Source: Rhopalosiphum padi
Taxonomy: Eukaryota > Arthropoda > Insecta > Hemiptera > Aphididae
DNA: 64,000 nt
NCBI RefSeq assembly: GCF_020882245.1
Contig: NC_083598.1
Span: 5,759,178 to 5,823,177, forward strand
Reading direction: 5' to 3'
Shown here in pieces: positions 36,138 through 52,200 of this stretch. A program made the translations under genes and the position numbers. Numbering within the stretch: position 1 is the first letter of the stretch; every line of letters starts with the position of its first letter. Under the pieces are notes generated by a model, which worked only from the letters and a program-made list of their open reading frames with translations, made no database searches and was not told the DNA's origin.

Positions 36138-39100
36138 TTAGGTTAAACAGGAATTTTTTAAACGGCAGAAATACATATCATAACGCCATATTTCATTATT
36201 AGACCAGCCACGCATATGTTTACTAAAGGGTAATAAATGTCCGACAATACACCGAATGATTTTACAGCACGAGTTTTAAAACAATTTCCAATACAGCTCA
36301 TGTCCAAAGTTCACTAATTTAATTATTCGTTATTAATTACTATTATAATACGTATAATATATTATTTATAGTTTAAATTGATGGTGAAATGTATTTTGGA
36401 TTGCTTTAATGTTTACGAAATAGTGTTGTAATTTTATTACGTATAAGTGAAAATAACTTTGAACAATTTTGATATTTTTTGTGACGATAATTGGTTATGT
36501 ACGCTGTTAAATCATATTAAACATTTTATGAGCTGAAAAATACTAATGAATTTTAATTTAATATACTAACTGAAGAATACAGTTATAGTTGAGTTCAAAC
36601 GCGGATTGTTATCGAGTCTATTGGGTTAAGTATTATCTTATATTAATTATATAAAATTTAAATTTCATAGATAGTACATAAATTATTTATTTCGTGATTC
36701 ACCTAGTATTTTTTTTCTTTTAATATTAAATAAATACTACAGTAAATAATACATTATTCATTCATAGATAGGTATACACAATATCGATTAGTATAACGCA
36801 TTACTTTTCGTTTTGCTTTCTGTATTCCCGTCCGTTTTAGTGACACATATTCGCATTAATAACAATGTCTATTAACTTATTGACATTTTGTTCGATGGAA
36901 AAATGTATTCCCTGCGCGTTATGCCTACTTATATCACGGAGCGCGGCTGAATAAACCGTCACAGCTGATGATCACGTAATGGTTATTTCACGGCACTGCT
37001 TTTTTTCGAACAAAAAAATATAATAATAACACGAATGCACCTACCTACGATACAATCTTATAGCGAACCTCAGACAAAGAGCTACAGGGATTATTCTAAA
37101 GTCAATGGAAAATGCACTATAAGCTTAAATATTCGGACGAAGTGCATACATTTTCACTGGTTTCAAATATCTCCAGTGGCAGCATAATTTTTAACGTCTA
37201 CTAGATGTTAAAAATATTTGATCCACACGCACGTATGCATTCATTTTATTTTATGACATGAAGTATTCATTAAAAAAAATCTTTGTACAGTTTCTAATTT
37301 TCTATAGTTGTATTTAGGGGTGATATTTATCGGTCTTACTATATGTATATAGAACACATATAAATATATTAAGTACCTATGTAGTTAACTGCGAGCATTA
37401 AACATATTATGTTTTTTTAGCTAATTTACAAAAATATGCTTGTAATGAATTACCTTTTATCTTAAACTATTATCATCTTAGAAAATGAGACAGTCGCTTT
37501 TTATACATATAATTAAATTGTATTGAACATAAAATATTTTTAGAAATTCCTTAAAAATGTTTAATTATTGTTTTCTAGCTAGAATAATAGTTATAATAAT
37601 TCAATAAGTACTTTAGAAATAAAAAACTATATGAATGCAAAGTTATATTCAACTTGGTAACATATAAACATAACTATCTTATTTTTTTTTAAATATTTCA
37701 TAGTAACAATTTATGATTGAAACAATACATTAACACTCAAATATATGAAAATCAGCAACAAACTATAGAGTTGTTAGCACTTTCAGATTATTTAAAAAAT
37801 TGCAGATACGAGTAGGTATTCAAATTGGATATTCCTCAAATCAAATTAATAATAATAAAATTAGCGATCCTCAAAAAAAAAAATCACTAAATAAATAAAA
37901 TGTAATGTAAGTAGTTTAAAAAAGTTAATATTATCAACATATATAACTAAAAATTGTTATTTTTAATTTTTATGAATTAAAAAAAAAATCAAGATTTGAA
38001 AAGAAATCATTATATTGATATGGAGTTTCTATAATAAAATGATAAAATTAAAATAATGACTGTTATATAATATAATTATAATAAAACGATGTGTTCCCGG
38101 GAAAAGTATCAAGACGTATACCATAAGGACAAAAAATGTAAAGACTTAAAAAACAAATATTAAATGAAATTTCTTAAAGTATTAGTTACATTAAATTATT
38201 TTTATTAAAAAGTTACTATAATACTGTTTGAAACTTGCACAACAGTTTGAACTTTTCTTTGATTGGCTATATAATAGGTATTAAACTTTTTCCAGCAACT
38301 TTTTATTTTTACACAATATATTATATTGTGTCAAATATTTCGTAATTTATATTGTACTCCGAAAAGAATTTGTCGCTAGGGAGCAGTATTAATTTTCGTA
38401 ACGCGCTATATAATTTAGTTACGTTCTACAATGCTAAAATGTTACTATTTTAAACGACATACGTCGGTGGAAGTATAAATAAATTGTTATTATTATTACA
38501 TTTTTGAACTACCGTTGGTGACAAAAGATGATAATATTATAGTTTGTAATACTTTGACGTATTCACACTGGATCCATCCACTCTTCTTGCTCTAATGCAT
38601 ACGACCAGCTGCAACGTCCCAATTTTGTGGTTATCTCTATTTTTCTTTTTATATTTACCGTCGAGGTTTCCGAGAACAAAATTTTAGATGCTGTAGGTAT
38701 AGTGCAATAATATACCAAACTAGAAAACTAAAACAATAAGTGTCTGTGGCGGTGCAACAAGATTATTATGAACGACGGTACCTACAACAGTTTTTTTTTT
38801 GTTTCGGAAACGCGACCCGTATATCATACTGCACAGTACACAACATAAACGAGTCTATTCCTAAACGGGCGGGGCGGTAATTCAACGAAAACATGTTTGA
38901 TATATCAGTTTTTGGAAAGCCTAATACCCGTATATGATGAACACTATAAACAACTAAACAAGTCCGCAATAAAACCAAAAAGACAATTTATGGCAGTTAA
39001 GTGTCAAAAATATAATATTAATTATAGATAAACACAGGTAAATACTATATATTTTAAATTATATAACAAAAATACAATATCCTGTACATGGCAAAAGTTT

Positions 39101-42100
39101 AAAAAAAAGTAAGATAACATGTGTCACTTCTGAAACTAAAAATTAAATAATAATTATTATTAGTATTGTTTGCATGAAATTCTAACTAATTTCAAACATT
39201 GTATATTTATACACTCAAATTTATTTTTGTATCGAGGTCAGATTATTGTATTAAAAACGCTAATGTATTGTAAGATAAATAATAAATTAGTTAAAATTAT
39301 GAATAAAAAACTATAATAATGCAAAAAAATACCGTATGATATGTTAGTATAGAATAATTGTAATAAAATAATAAACACGAAAAAATCTCCCTTTATATAA
39401 TACACATTTCGTTTTTTTATCCAACGCAGCTTATCACGGCTTATAAATTATAATCCACGAATACGTCACTATTATAATGTACCTTTTACGTTTGATCTAA
39501 TAAATTCTGGGCCAGTTCTTCAAACAAACCAAATGCCAACAACTATATGAGTATATTTTAGAATAGTTGATGAGGTTGCTGTGTGCCTATATTATAATAT
39601 CATCAGTTCAGTTCGATTGTCCATTAAGCATAGCATATTCTATTTAAACTACCTACATTATTGCAATAGTACTCTATAAGTAAACTAGGATATATATAAT
39701 TATCAATGAATATTTATATTAAGAATATTTGATTTTCGAGCTAGATTTGGGAGGCATGAGTTAGTTTGAAAATCTATCCAACACGAGCTGATTTAAAACA
39801 TATTATTATATGATAATAATAATAAAAATATATAAATATAAATATACTGTGCATTTTTATTGTTATTTGTTAAAATAAAATTTTAATTTTAATATTTTTA
39901 ATTACAACATACATAATATTTACTGAAAATGAATATATTTATAGAGGTTAATACTAACTATAAATTAATAGGATTATTTGGATTATAAAATATTTACATA
40001 TTATATACTCTGGTATTTATTACAAGCGTAAGCCACATCAAATAAATATGAGTGTAATACATAAGTTAATAATCGCATAGGTATTTTTATACTTGCACAT
40101 GCAATTGTTGTAAGTACTTACAAGTAAACAAAATGATAAAATAATATTGAATAATTGAAATCTTACACCAGTTACAACCATTGTAACAGTATCACCCGGT
40201 TAAAGTGTCCAAGATTATGTAAAAATGTAAAATATTATATTATTCAACATAATTGATCTAAAACAAATGATACTATTCTGACCAACTAATATCTCTAGAT
40301 AATAATAAAATAATTAATAATATTAATATTATGAAACATTATAGATAAAAACAAATTAAATGAAAAACTTTTATGTTGCTAATTAATATTCCTGACTATA
40401 AAAATAAATGTCACATTGCAAAAGTTAATGATATTATTATGTCATTCACTTAACTTAATATTGAGTAGGTATATCTACAGTAGTACAGTCACTGATAATG
40501 ACTCTGAGTTTCTAACTAGCATGCATATGCATATTTCTCAGGAAAGTGCAAATTAATAATAATTAGATTCTGTTCAAATTTCAAATGCGTATTATCATCA
40601 CTAGAACTTAATCATAAAATACTTTTAGACAGTAAATACTTTACGTATTCGATGCGTCATTTTTATGCACCAGAAAATTATTATACACAATTTATTATAA
40701 ATAGTAACATCAAAATATAAATAAATAAATATATAAATAAGCACAGTTGTTTTTCAAAAAATTCAAAAACGTGTTTTTAGTTCATTTTATTTAAAACGAA
40801 TATTACAATAATATTTATCGATTATATATATATATATTGCATAATATAGGTTAGATAATTAAACTCTATTCCACAATATTGAATTCTTATATTATTTTAA
40901 TTGAGAATAACTCATTTTTACATAGTTATTTAATATTTAGACATTTAATTTAATATTAATGCATCATTTAAATTCAAAGAATTTTAATAACGATTTTTTT
41001 ATATTTTTATAATATTATGTAAGTTGATATTTTTAAAATTCTTAACGCAGTTTTAGTTATTGTTATTCAGCAAATATATAAATAAGTTATTAATTTATTA
41101 TACAGGCTTTAGGCTTATTCGCCAATCACACTCTAGAATTCTACCCTGTCTTATTTTAATTAATTTATTTAAATTATAGTTTTTGATATTTTTAAGTTTA
41201 CTTTAACACTATTTTTCAAATATGATACTTATATTTTTTTCATCATTAAGAATTTTCCTGTGTTAATGCAAACTCATATTTTTTAAATGAGAGCTACTTT
41301 TTTTCTACTGTAATTTGTTAAGCAGATTATATATTTTTTTAATCGTTGATATATACAAATCGTAATTCAAACTTTTGTCGTGAAATGAATAACAAACTTT
41401 GACGTTTTTATTGATTATACTAATTAATGATTTTTCTTAATATTTGCAATCAGGGACTAAAATTGTATTTAGTATACGACACACTTTGTGTAGTACGAAA
41501 TTAAAAAGTGTTTAATCATCTTACTGTTTTTCATAGTCTTTTTTTTCATTTCATTTTCCTAAGTATTGTGGATAGTTTACCTTTTGTCCGTCTCTAACTT
41601 TTAACTACTGATTAATAACGTACTATATATTATTATTTATAAAGAAATGTTGACTAATTAATATTTATGCGTATAATTTAAATAGATTTTGGGTGATATA
41701 GAGACCTACGGCAATGAAAAATATAATATAAATTGTGTAATACAAAAAAATATATGTTTAAGTCTCTATTTGCTATATAATATTATTTAAATCATAGACA
41801 CACGGAAATAAAATGTATTATAGCATGTTGCAGTGATAAATAAACGATCACGCGTGTGGTCGTACAGTATTTTATATATATATACACGTTCTGGTTACTG
41901 GTAGTAATAATATTAAGAAGTAAGTATGTTAGTGATGTTAATTTGATTGATTTTTTCTGGAATCCACGTGCTTGTGTATCTCGACCGTTGCCGTCATCGT
42001 TATAAATAATATTTTTTCAGGTTCGGCCAAGCGTGAGCGTTTGATGACATTGCTCGTCCAACGTATCCTTGTTTCTGTCGTAATTATTGTGTTCTCTTCT

Positions 42101-43959
42101 TAGACCAAACGTACTTGTATATTTTGTGCTTATAAAAATATCGCACAGGCATAATATGACGACTGATATTACGTCGAGTTTATTTAATAAAGTCGTACAT
42201 TTTTTAATAAGTGATTAGCAAATTTCAATAACAGTATTTTCTTAAAATAAATCAAAAATGCTTGTTAGACATATTTTTGTTCAATTATGTTCTATATATT
42301 CGACTTCAACTGTGAACACGTAATATAATCGAGACAGCAAAAAATTTGAATAGGTAATTCAAGTTAAACAAAGCCAGTTTAATATCTATTTTTTTTTTTT
42401 TTTTTTGTTAAGCAAAGATTGGTTTAGACAACATTTTGATGATACACATCATTTTTTTTTTGCGGATTTGTTCCAATCAATTTTATAAAACCGAAAGTAA
42501 TAATAATAGGCTATAAGTAATATCTGTGTTTAATTTTCTATTTGTATTTAGCTTTATCAATTATTTTGAAAAGAAGAAGGAACAAACTAAATCCAATTTG
42601 CTACAAGATACCATTCTCAAAAAAAGAAAATCTAAGAAATTTTACTACCTACTTCAAAAGACAGTAGATGATGACAGAAATAAAAATAAAAAATAAAAAG
42701 ACCACACCATTGTAAAATCAATACATTCCTCGTTCCACTCGTCACCTAGAAAGAAGAAAACACAGTTTAATTGTGGTCCCGGTTGTAAATAGCTACAATC
42801 GCCTACGCAATGGTCATGAGCTTATGACTTATGCGTTATAACTACATATACATACTACAACTGCAGATATATCAGAAAATATACATCAAATATAAAATAT
42901 CATACTTATTCGCAATCCGAGTTTACGCGTCTCGTTAGTATAGTTTCATGTCTGCGGCGAATCCGGGAAATAGCGCATCTAATACCATAAGCCTACGTGA
43001 CGAAAGGGACCCAAACAGATTAAGACGCGATTGCTGGAGCTTTATGTTTTCCCAACCATAAAGCTACCATCACCACCACTAGGAAAATACGCGACAAATA
43101 CAAATCTATATAGTGTATAACTATATAAACATACATTCAAACATTTTAGTAACAGGGTGATTATTTATGTTTACATTTTTTAATTACCATATGAACCATT
43201 TACAAGAAATCGTGTATATATTTCTAAGTGTATAGACCTAATTTAACCTAATCTAACGATTTTGAAAACAAATATTTTTAATGTGTCTTTTGATTTTAGT
43301 AGATAAACATTATTTTAAAAAAATTGTCAGTAGGGAATTATTTTTTTATTGCACTCTAAATACTGATTAAATGATTAGAATTAATATTCCATTGAAGAAA
43401 CCCTAGACTACCAAAAGTTATTACTTTTTAAATCAGACATCCCCTCACGTGCTTTTAATCTTTAAAGGAACGTATAAATAGATTTAAATTCTATGTATAT
43501 TAATTTTAATCATATAATCATATTATACGTTTGATCATTGATTATAATTTGTTTGATTGGAAGAAATTACCAATCAGATTATCAGCATTTTGAATTTAAA
43601 TTATGAAATATAATATTATCAAGCCTATGAACACCTTAAGAGTCTTAAAATATTATTTTTTTTATTAATATATTTTAAATTTAATTTAAAAATATGATGT
43701 CAACAAATCAACACTTTAATGAGTTAATTTACTAGTACAATACTAAGTAACATTTATTGATAAATGCTTTTATAATAATTGATTTTACTTAAAACATAAA
43801 TATTATAAACATATGAATTCTAAAAATTAATAACACTTTGAATGCCATACATGTTTATGGTTAACAGTGTTAGTAACGTACTATATTATAATAAAGTGCC
43901 TATAATATATCCCATACTATACGAAAAGGTCCATAATAATAATTTAAATTAGTAGGTAC
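36138..43959. other. AT-rich intronic sequence
   Basis: No gene recognised. At 42020, TTTTTTCAG is followed by GTTCGGCCAAGCGTGAGCG and one frame is open for 26 codons to a TAG, but there is no convincing donor or similarity. CpG-containing patches at 36905-36995 and 42900-43090 are unexplained. Confidence 0.5.
42389..42406. repeat. Poly-T run of 18
   Basis: Homopolymer run. It could be the A-tail of a retrocopy on the - strand, but no element is recognisable next to it. Confidence 0.9.
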
Positions 43960-44110
43960 CCAACTTCCTGGCTATACCTTACGATACACAGGATGAGAAC
44001 TTAAACACTTTACACACCCTTATAAGTTATAATGCATCTTAATTGTTACGTCTTTTACAAGCTATACATATTATATATAATATTATGAACAATATATATT
44101 TTACATTACT
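43960..44110 (+). repeat. Dispersed repeat family A, copy 3
   Basis: CACACCCTTATAAG, AATGCATCTTAATTGTTACG, TCTTTTACAAGCTATA and ATAATATTATGAACAATA match the - strand of copy 2 over about 90 bases. The 5' portion (GGCTATACC near 43971) is more diverged. Confidence 0.6.
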
Positions 44111-44591
44111 TTTGATAGGCGTATAAACATATAATATTACCAAATTAATTACGTAAAATATAGTTAATGATAAATTTAAATTGATCGTTTGATTTTAACG
44201 TGAACTTAACATAAAATATTTACACTACGTGTACTGCACAAAACTGGATTCAATCTTATTCAAAAAAAAAATTTTTTTAAATACTCAATACATTAAAACT
44301 ATAAAACATGCTAAAAAATAACTAATTTTTTTCAAAAACGTTAATACTTCTCAAGAAAAAAAGTGTTTACCAATAAGATAATTGCATAGTAAAATAAACT
44401 CACCAATATCTATTTTATTTTGACAATTTTTGGGCGCCTATTTTAAAAATCACCTTGCTGGTTACACATAATATGATGCTCGACTTACCCGTATATAATA
44501 TATTATATATTAAACACAACTTTATTATAATTCTTCCTAACGGTTCTACCATACATAGGTTGTTTTATTTATATAAATACCAAGTGTGCGT

Positions 44592-44598
<7 letters not shown>

Positions 44599-44623
<25 letters not shown>
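44599..44623. repeat. AT microsatellite
   Basis: Twenty-five bases of alternating A and T, followed shortly by a second run at about 44636-44649. Confidence 0.9.
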
Positions 44624-44628
<5 letters not shown>

Positions 44629-47600
44629 ATTTGTATTATATATATATATTTGTATATAATATGTTTACGACAACGAGCGCAATGCGACGTATGCGAAATG
44701 TGAATGCGGAAAATATATGTTTTATTCTACACCATTGTAAAACGTATGTTAAAAATATTAATTCCTCGGAAACTCTTTTATTATGCGCATGAAATGATAG
44801 GGTAATATTATGATATTTTGAGAGAAAAACGAGAATAATACACTTTTCACATATTATTGTACATTTTGCACCTACCAATTCAATATCGCAATTTTGAGGA
44901 TAATTTGAATAACTCAATATAGGTATCTCTTTTATGGGTTATCCGTGTTTCATTATTTATTTTATTACGAGAAATTGTTCAAAAGACCGTTTATTATTTT
45001 CTTTCATACTTACCATTTTCTCAACACATACGTACATATATAATACAATGTATACATAAACATTTTTAGGTTCTTTCCAATATAAATATATATATATAAA
45101 TCATGTTTTATCTACGTGTTTACCCTCACGTATTTGAATCTATAATATTATTTAAATAACATATGTATATATAATATCCTTTAAAAAATTCGAAAACAAC
45201 AAACAATACTTTACAAATCAATAAACCCCAAACCCCAAGTGAATTCTCTACAAAATGTGTATACTGCCTAACAATACAATACTAACTAATAGTAATATAC
45301 TATTTCACATATTGTATCGTTGCAATATTTGACACTAGTTCCTGACCAAACCTGACGTGTTTTTTGCTAATGATCAATAAAATGTAATATATGGCGTGAC
45401 GACTAAGAAAACAACTGTGCTCAAAATTGTAATGGGCGTTCTTTTTTTTTTTTTTGATCTTAAAACCTACTGACATGACAATAAAATACATACACATTTT
45501 CTTATGATATAAATTTAAATTTCACATAGTTTAGTGTCAATATTTTAGTACTATCTCCAAAATACTATAGTACAAAAAAGTTATTTATTATGACGCCATT
45601 TTTATAAAAACAATAATAGTTGTTTGCGCATGTAAGGTTAACAATATAAATACCCGAAAGTTAGCGTCATGATATACCTCACACATATACACATACACCC
45701 CAGCTGTTTTTTAACATTAATAATAATACTCTTTTATGTAGCTGGTTAACTACTTTGTTTACAATGACGTAAAAAATGGGTTTACCTGTACTTGTTCCTG
45801 GCTTACCTTTACTAGCTAGGTATAAAACACCTGTATTTTAATACCTTTATACATTTTATATACATATAATATTAAGTTTGAAAGTTAAATATAAAAGTCT
45901 ATAGAAACCTTTACTATTTTAACTACCACCATAAAAATACAGGTACCTATAAATTCATCAAAAACAATCCCTACATCAGTACAAGACTTACGATAAACTG
46001 TTAGTATAAATTCACTTTAAAAGAGTATTTGTGTTGTTAAAAGTTTCTAGTGAAAAATAAATGGCGAGCAGGTGACCAGACAACAACGACGACATTGTCA
46101 AGTTCAAATATTGTTGAACATAATATGGTGCGTATGTCGAATGCTATAACAGATGCGAAACAACTTAAAAGTATATTATATATTGTAATATTGAAGGGTA
46201 GATAGAGATAGCTTTAAAATCTTAAACAAATTATACACATTATTAAAAGTAGTATACCTACCATGTTTACGTATAAACAATTATAAAACGTCAAGTACTA
46301 ACCAACAATATACAAAAAATTTAATAATCAATTATAATTTGTTTAATTTTTTATTGTACAATATTGTACAAGACTTCATTAAATTTATTTAGCTTGTTTT
46401 TAAGTATTAAGTCTCCTCAAATCAAGTCTCTAGTCATACTTCTAATCGTTTTCCTAGCCGATAAAAATCATAATAAACAAAGTTAACCAAAACTTATTGA
46501 TTAGCTATTTAGGCAATTAATAACTATTACTGCAATCGGTGAAATAAATAAGTCAACGCGCGCGCTAACTGGATGACCATTGAACGAATTTACATTTTAT
46601 ATACTTAATAGTTATACGGAAATATTTGTACATAATAATAATATAATATATAATATCGATTAGCCGACTTTGCAGTCATCGTCAAAATGGGTCACTTGGC
46701 GTGAAACAAACAAAACTGCGGCACGAAAATTTCACCCCTCTACGATAAACTATATATTATACTCTGGTACAGCAGTATCTAATAAAATATCCTAATAACC
46801 TATATATATATATGGTATATTATAGCACTCAGAAAATGTCGAACACATTTCAGGCACGTTGTCTTTTCATCCCCTCGCCACCCATAGCATTGGTACACAC
46901 ATTGCATTATAGAACCATCGATTTCTTCCCGTATTTTACCCTATATACATAATATATACAACTGCTAAAAATATAACGCACATTCAAACAGCCATCTACT
47001 CTCAAATCGAAAGATAAAAGGAATTTCTCCGAAGTAAATAATGCGTTTAATAAGCTAATAATTTGCAATCTCATCATACTACAAGATTAAACGAGGCCGG
47101 AAGTTCCAATTCAGCATTATTAGAGGAAACGAGAATGCGTATAGTCTCTTCAAAGATTTAACATCCACAAATATTGACACGATTTAATGTAATGTTTTGA
47201 TTATATTCAGTTTTTAAACATTTATTTTACATACCTTCGTCAGTTATTTTCCTGGAAATATTTCATCACGCCTCGGCATGATCTATAAGTAACAGAAAAT
47301 ATTTCAGTGTAAGCACACAGAACATTTCCGCGGTTCAAGAGTGTCTCCTTTTTGTCTCTACACCCTGATATTATCAATAATGTACATTATATTATTTTTT
47401 GTTTACCATAATACCATTCATTAGGTACCTACTCGAACTTATTACCATACATTTTTTTTTTTTTAATAATTCATATAAAAGCATACCTTTACTTAGAATA
47501 TTTTAAATATTAGTTTTAAACATAATAAAACAATTCACTGAAAAATATCTAAAAATGATTGGAGAGCAAACACAGTTTGTTCTTAAAAGATAATATAAAT

Positions 47601-48330
47601 ACAATTTTACGAATATTTAAAAACAGAAAAATCAATATGAAGACATGTAAACAGGCAGTTTTTAGATTTCCGATAAAACGTCAATTACATTAGTTATACA
47701 ATAATATTATTCTTTTTATATATGATAATAAAATAAAATACAAACTCCGTTTAAAAATAGTAGTAGTCAATAGTCACTCACATTAATAAACGATATTAGA
47801 TGCATACGTAGATATAGTAAAACAAATATAATATACTAAATACATTTCCTTATTCATAACAATTTTAATTGTCTTATGAGATTCGGACGAATTTTATGTT
47901 TATAGCCATTTGAAATAAACATATTTTACAATAAAATACATAAGTATAAAGTATTATCTATGTATATAGAAAATTATTATAATACGTAATTCAACATCAC
48001 TCTGGTGAACCATTCACCGCCGAGTTTCTATAAACACAATTATATAGATACGCGTTAACACGCATTTTAATGTTAAATTTTAGATGTCTATGTTTGAGAG
48101 TAGTAAAGCTGAAAAGGTCACATTGACATAACGACTCTTATTTATATAGTTTATTCATATTAGATAAGTTTAACGTAACTACGTAACCATTTGTCGTATA
48201 TAGGTATTTCATAAATCTAAAAGAGTGAAATTATTTTAATAAATGTATTAATTAGGTGCGATACTACGCTGTTAAAAAATCTTACAATGTAATCAATTTA
48301 TTAGAGAACTCTTTACTTTTCATATTTTAA

Positions 48331-48395
48331 AACAGTAGCTTTCAACCTACTTTTACCTAACATTCCCATTTTAACTATAGTCGGATGATCATGCC
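48331..48395 (+). mobile_element. Possible degraded hAT-like transposon end
   Basis: AACAGTAGCTTTCAACCTAC followed by TTTTACCTAACATTCCCATT resembles the CAGTGGTTTTCAACCTTTTT-type terminus. Short and without a partner, so weak. Confidence 0.25.
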
Positions 48396-49139
48396 GCTCT
48401 CACAGTTAAAACATTTTATATATATTATAATTTAATATTATAAATTAATATATTTCAAAATAAGAATTTAAATAAATAAACATTTAGATAATTATTCAAT
48501 GATATATGAGTTTATTAAAAATGTACATAATGTTAAAATCAAGAATCTATAAAGATTATATTATTATATAATTATAGTACAATATAATACTGAATATGTT
48601 TAAACAGTTAGCTTTTATTGAATATAAAAATAAAAATTCTGTTTTTAAAGATTTTATCTTCTAAATCCAAATTGACGGAAAAAACTAAGTACATAGGTAA
48701 TAGTGGGAAAACCATCAAACCCGAATATTATCGAATACCAGTTTTCAACAAAATTAATTTTCATACAAATATTTTTAACATAAATTTGTTTAGTTTCTTT
48801 ATTTTATTATGTATTATAATATTATTATGAAATCGTTAGCATATTCTAGACTTGATATCATTTTTTAAATGTTCGTCTCATTTCAAAATGTTTATAAATA
48901 TTTTATATTTTAAACTTTTTTTTCTATTTATGTAATATAAAATATTTGTTTTTAAGTCAACAAATTTAGTCACTGTTTTTTTGTTTTTATTATCGTTTGA
49001 AGTTAAAATGTTTGCAAAATTGGATATTCAAATGTAAAATAACGATTTTTTGTCAAACGATTTTAAAGCTTTTTTTGTAATTAAAAAAATAGTACTTGAA
49101 ACGTTTCATTGTTTTTCTTTTTACTATCATTTTCTATAA

Positions 49140-49245
49140 AAAATGAAATTTTTTAAATATTTAGCCAAATTTTAAGTTATTTTTCGTATCATTCTACTAT
49201 ACGTCGGTATTTACTTTTAATGTAATATAATGTAATGTTTTTGCA
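49140..49245 (+). repeat. Dispersed repeat family B, copy 4 (partial)
   Basis: Ends with CATTCTACTATACGTCGGTA then TTTACTTTTA, parallel to CATTCTATGGTAAGTCGGTA TTGACTTAAAAG in copy 3. The upstream half is only weakly alike. Confidence 0.4.
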
Positions 49246-52200
49246 ATATTCAACTATTGCTTAATAGAAAAATAAATAACTTTTAGTTATATTTATATAA
49301 TTATATTATAAAATATTCTTGGAAAGAAGTCTGACACTCGGAACCAGTCTTCAAAAATAATCGTTTTCATATTCTACAATAATTATCATTGAATTTGAAT
49401 TTATTCCGTTCTATACTTTGGCCAAATACAGGTACACTCAAAATAATATACTACACAACAAAGTGAGTTAAACGGTTTTGTTTTTATAATACATATTTGA
49501 ACCAGAGTGAACAGAATAATGTATCTTGTGGTTTTAACAAAAATCTACGTATCTATAACCATGGCTTTTTTTTTAAATAATAAATTATTTATTTTCAAAC
49601 ACTCAATCCATTATTGATAATCACTTGAAACAGATTCATAGGTATGTATAAAAAATATTAAATAAACATATAATCGGTGGTTAGTTTATTATGGACAAAA
49701 AAAAACGTAACGCAACGCATTTATTATATAGCTACCAGACATCAATAATATTCATACATTTGTACATTATTTGAATTCTGTTTATTTATTAAACCAGACA
49801 TACATTTTTTTTGTTTTTAGTATGATGTAGAAACGATTTAAAAAAAAATACATTTATACACAATACAAATTAATTAATTTCCAATTATTCTGAATGCTAA
49901 TAGTGTGTGTACATGATACAAGTCATCATTATAAATAAGTTATACTTATATCTATAGTACTGTTGCTAAAACGAAACATTTATTTAAAGGTAACTGAACG
50001 CACATCTCTTAAAACATTATTCATCGGTATCAATGTTACGTTAACTATAGGCGTACAATAAGTTTATTTAAAATATAGAAAATTCAAAACCGAAATCATT
50101 GGTCAGTTATTATAAAATTAATAAAAATGTAATTAAAGCTAGTAATAATGTCTATATTTTCTTAAAACTACTCTCGAGTTGTCTACGTATTATCAGGTCA
50201 GAAAATCACGTATACCCTATACTTAAATATAAGAATTATCACTATTGACTTTAATCGAACCAAAATGTTGTAAACACTTACTGCCTGTACGTAATATTTA
50301 ATGATTCCCTCAGGAATTTCATTATTCCTTTTCATATTAGTGGTTCCTATCATGTGCGCATAATATCACTTATGTGCCATGCCGTTCAAACAAACGACGA
50401 TTCTTTATTGACGTGATATTTTTATCTTGTACCAATAAATTATTTAACAATCAAGAATCACATAACATCAAGTATGCACGTATCATTGGAATCCGAATAG
50501 TCTATAATTTTATTTCGAACATTTAAAAAATTGGATATTATTCTTTTTTCTTAAAATTCCCAATGTAATTTATTTCATACGAACCTAAAATAAATCAGGT
50601 ATTTAATTGTGTAGATTGTGAAGATATTTTTTTTATAATTTTGAAAGTCCTCAATTTATGAGATTTAATATTAGGTTTCTCCTCAACGTATAAAAAATTA
50701 TTGAAGCATATTAGTATAAAGTTAAAATCAAAATTGATTTAAAAATACACTTTAAGCTCTTTGAAATATAAACAAAATTTTAAATAAATTGATTAAAAAA
50801 AATAAATTTAATTAATAGTTGAACAAATTACTCGTATTTAATATTTTTCATTTTAAACAAACAAACAAATTGATTTAAACTTATTCGGACTGAGGTTGTT
50901 TTTCCAACGTTAAAATAATATGTTATTAAACAAATTTTACAATTATTATATTACTTTAACAATATCGCTATTTTCTAGACAATTTGAAAACCATAGTTGT
51001 GTATTAGAAAATTAGTATATTATTCTGAGATTCACTATATTTTAATATTATTTATTAAATATAATATTGTTTATTAAAAAACAATAAAAAATAATATTAA
51101 GTAATCTTTTAAAAATTTTAATTTAGTTCATAAACGTATTCAAAAATTCAAAAGAGTCTTGAATGATATCAGAAAATTTAATTTCCATCATAAAGTACTA
51201 ATTATTCTGTAGCATTTTCTAATGTATACATTACAAAAATATTTAAAGAGAAAAGCTATTTTCAAAATCTAAATGTTATAAATTTTAATGAATTAAAATA
51301 ACTTATCTAATTTACACAGACAGTTAGTTACAAGGCAGTCGGTAATATATTTTATAATTCTTAATGTCAATAAAAGTTATAATAGCACTAATTCCAGTAT
51401 AATAAATTTATAATAATTTTTCATGTACTCATGTATACAAATTATATTTTATTACTTTACATTGGTTTAATCATCGTATTATTTTACAAATTGTTTATAC
51501 ATTTATTATTACGTTATTAGTTATTACTTAATAAATCAAATAATTGTTATAAGATAGTATAAATATATATAAATATTTGTTTTGACTATAATTGATTGGT
51601 ATAACACGTTTATACTACAAAATTATAAATTTTAATATATTATATGATTATTTTGGCGGTAAATGTGATTGATTATGCCAATCACAGTCATCACTACTAC
51701 CGTTTGAAATGGTGTAAAACTAAAACACCAATTCTGAAAATAAAAGGAAGATAAATTTTAAAATGTCTGATTGAGAAAGGTGAAGACAATTTCTCAGAAG
51801 ACAATTCCCAAGAAGTGAAGGTTTTTTTTATTTCTAATAAAAAACAATATTAAGTTTACGTCTTAATTAATTATATAAGTCAGATTTTGAATTTTTATTT
51901 TTTACGAGAGGCCGTCTAAACCATGATAATTTCGTGGTATACTACAAAGATGTTCAACTAGGTATAAGTTCACGATATATTTACATTTATTTAAAATATA
52001 TTTGCTTATACGTGCAAAGTATACAATAGCTATCGTAGTATACATAGTGTTTAACTTTAATTCATATTTATATCTTTTATAACTGTATATTATACTATAT
52101 AGATTTATAATCTATGTCCGATGAAAAACGATTTTAGGAACTTCATTCAGAGAAAAGTTCACATAAATTAAATAGTTCACTGGCTTAAACTAATTTATCA

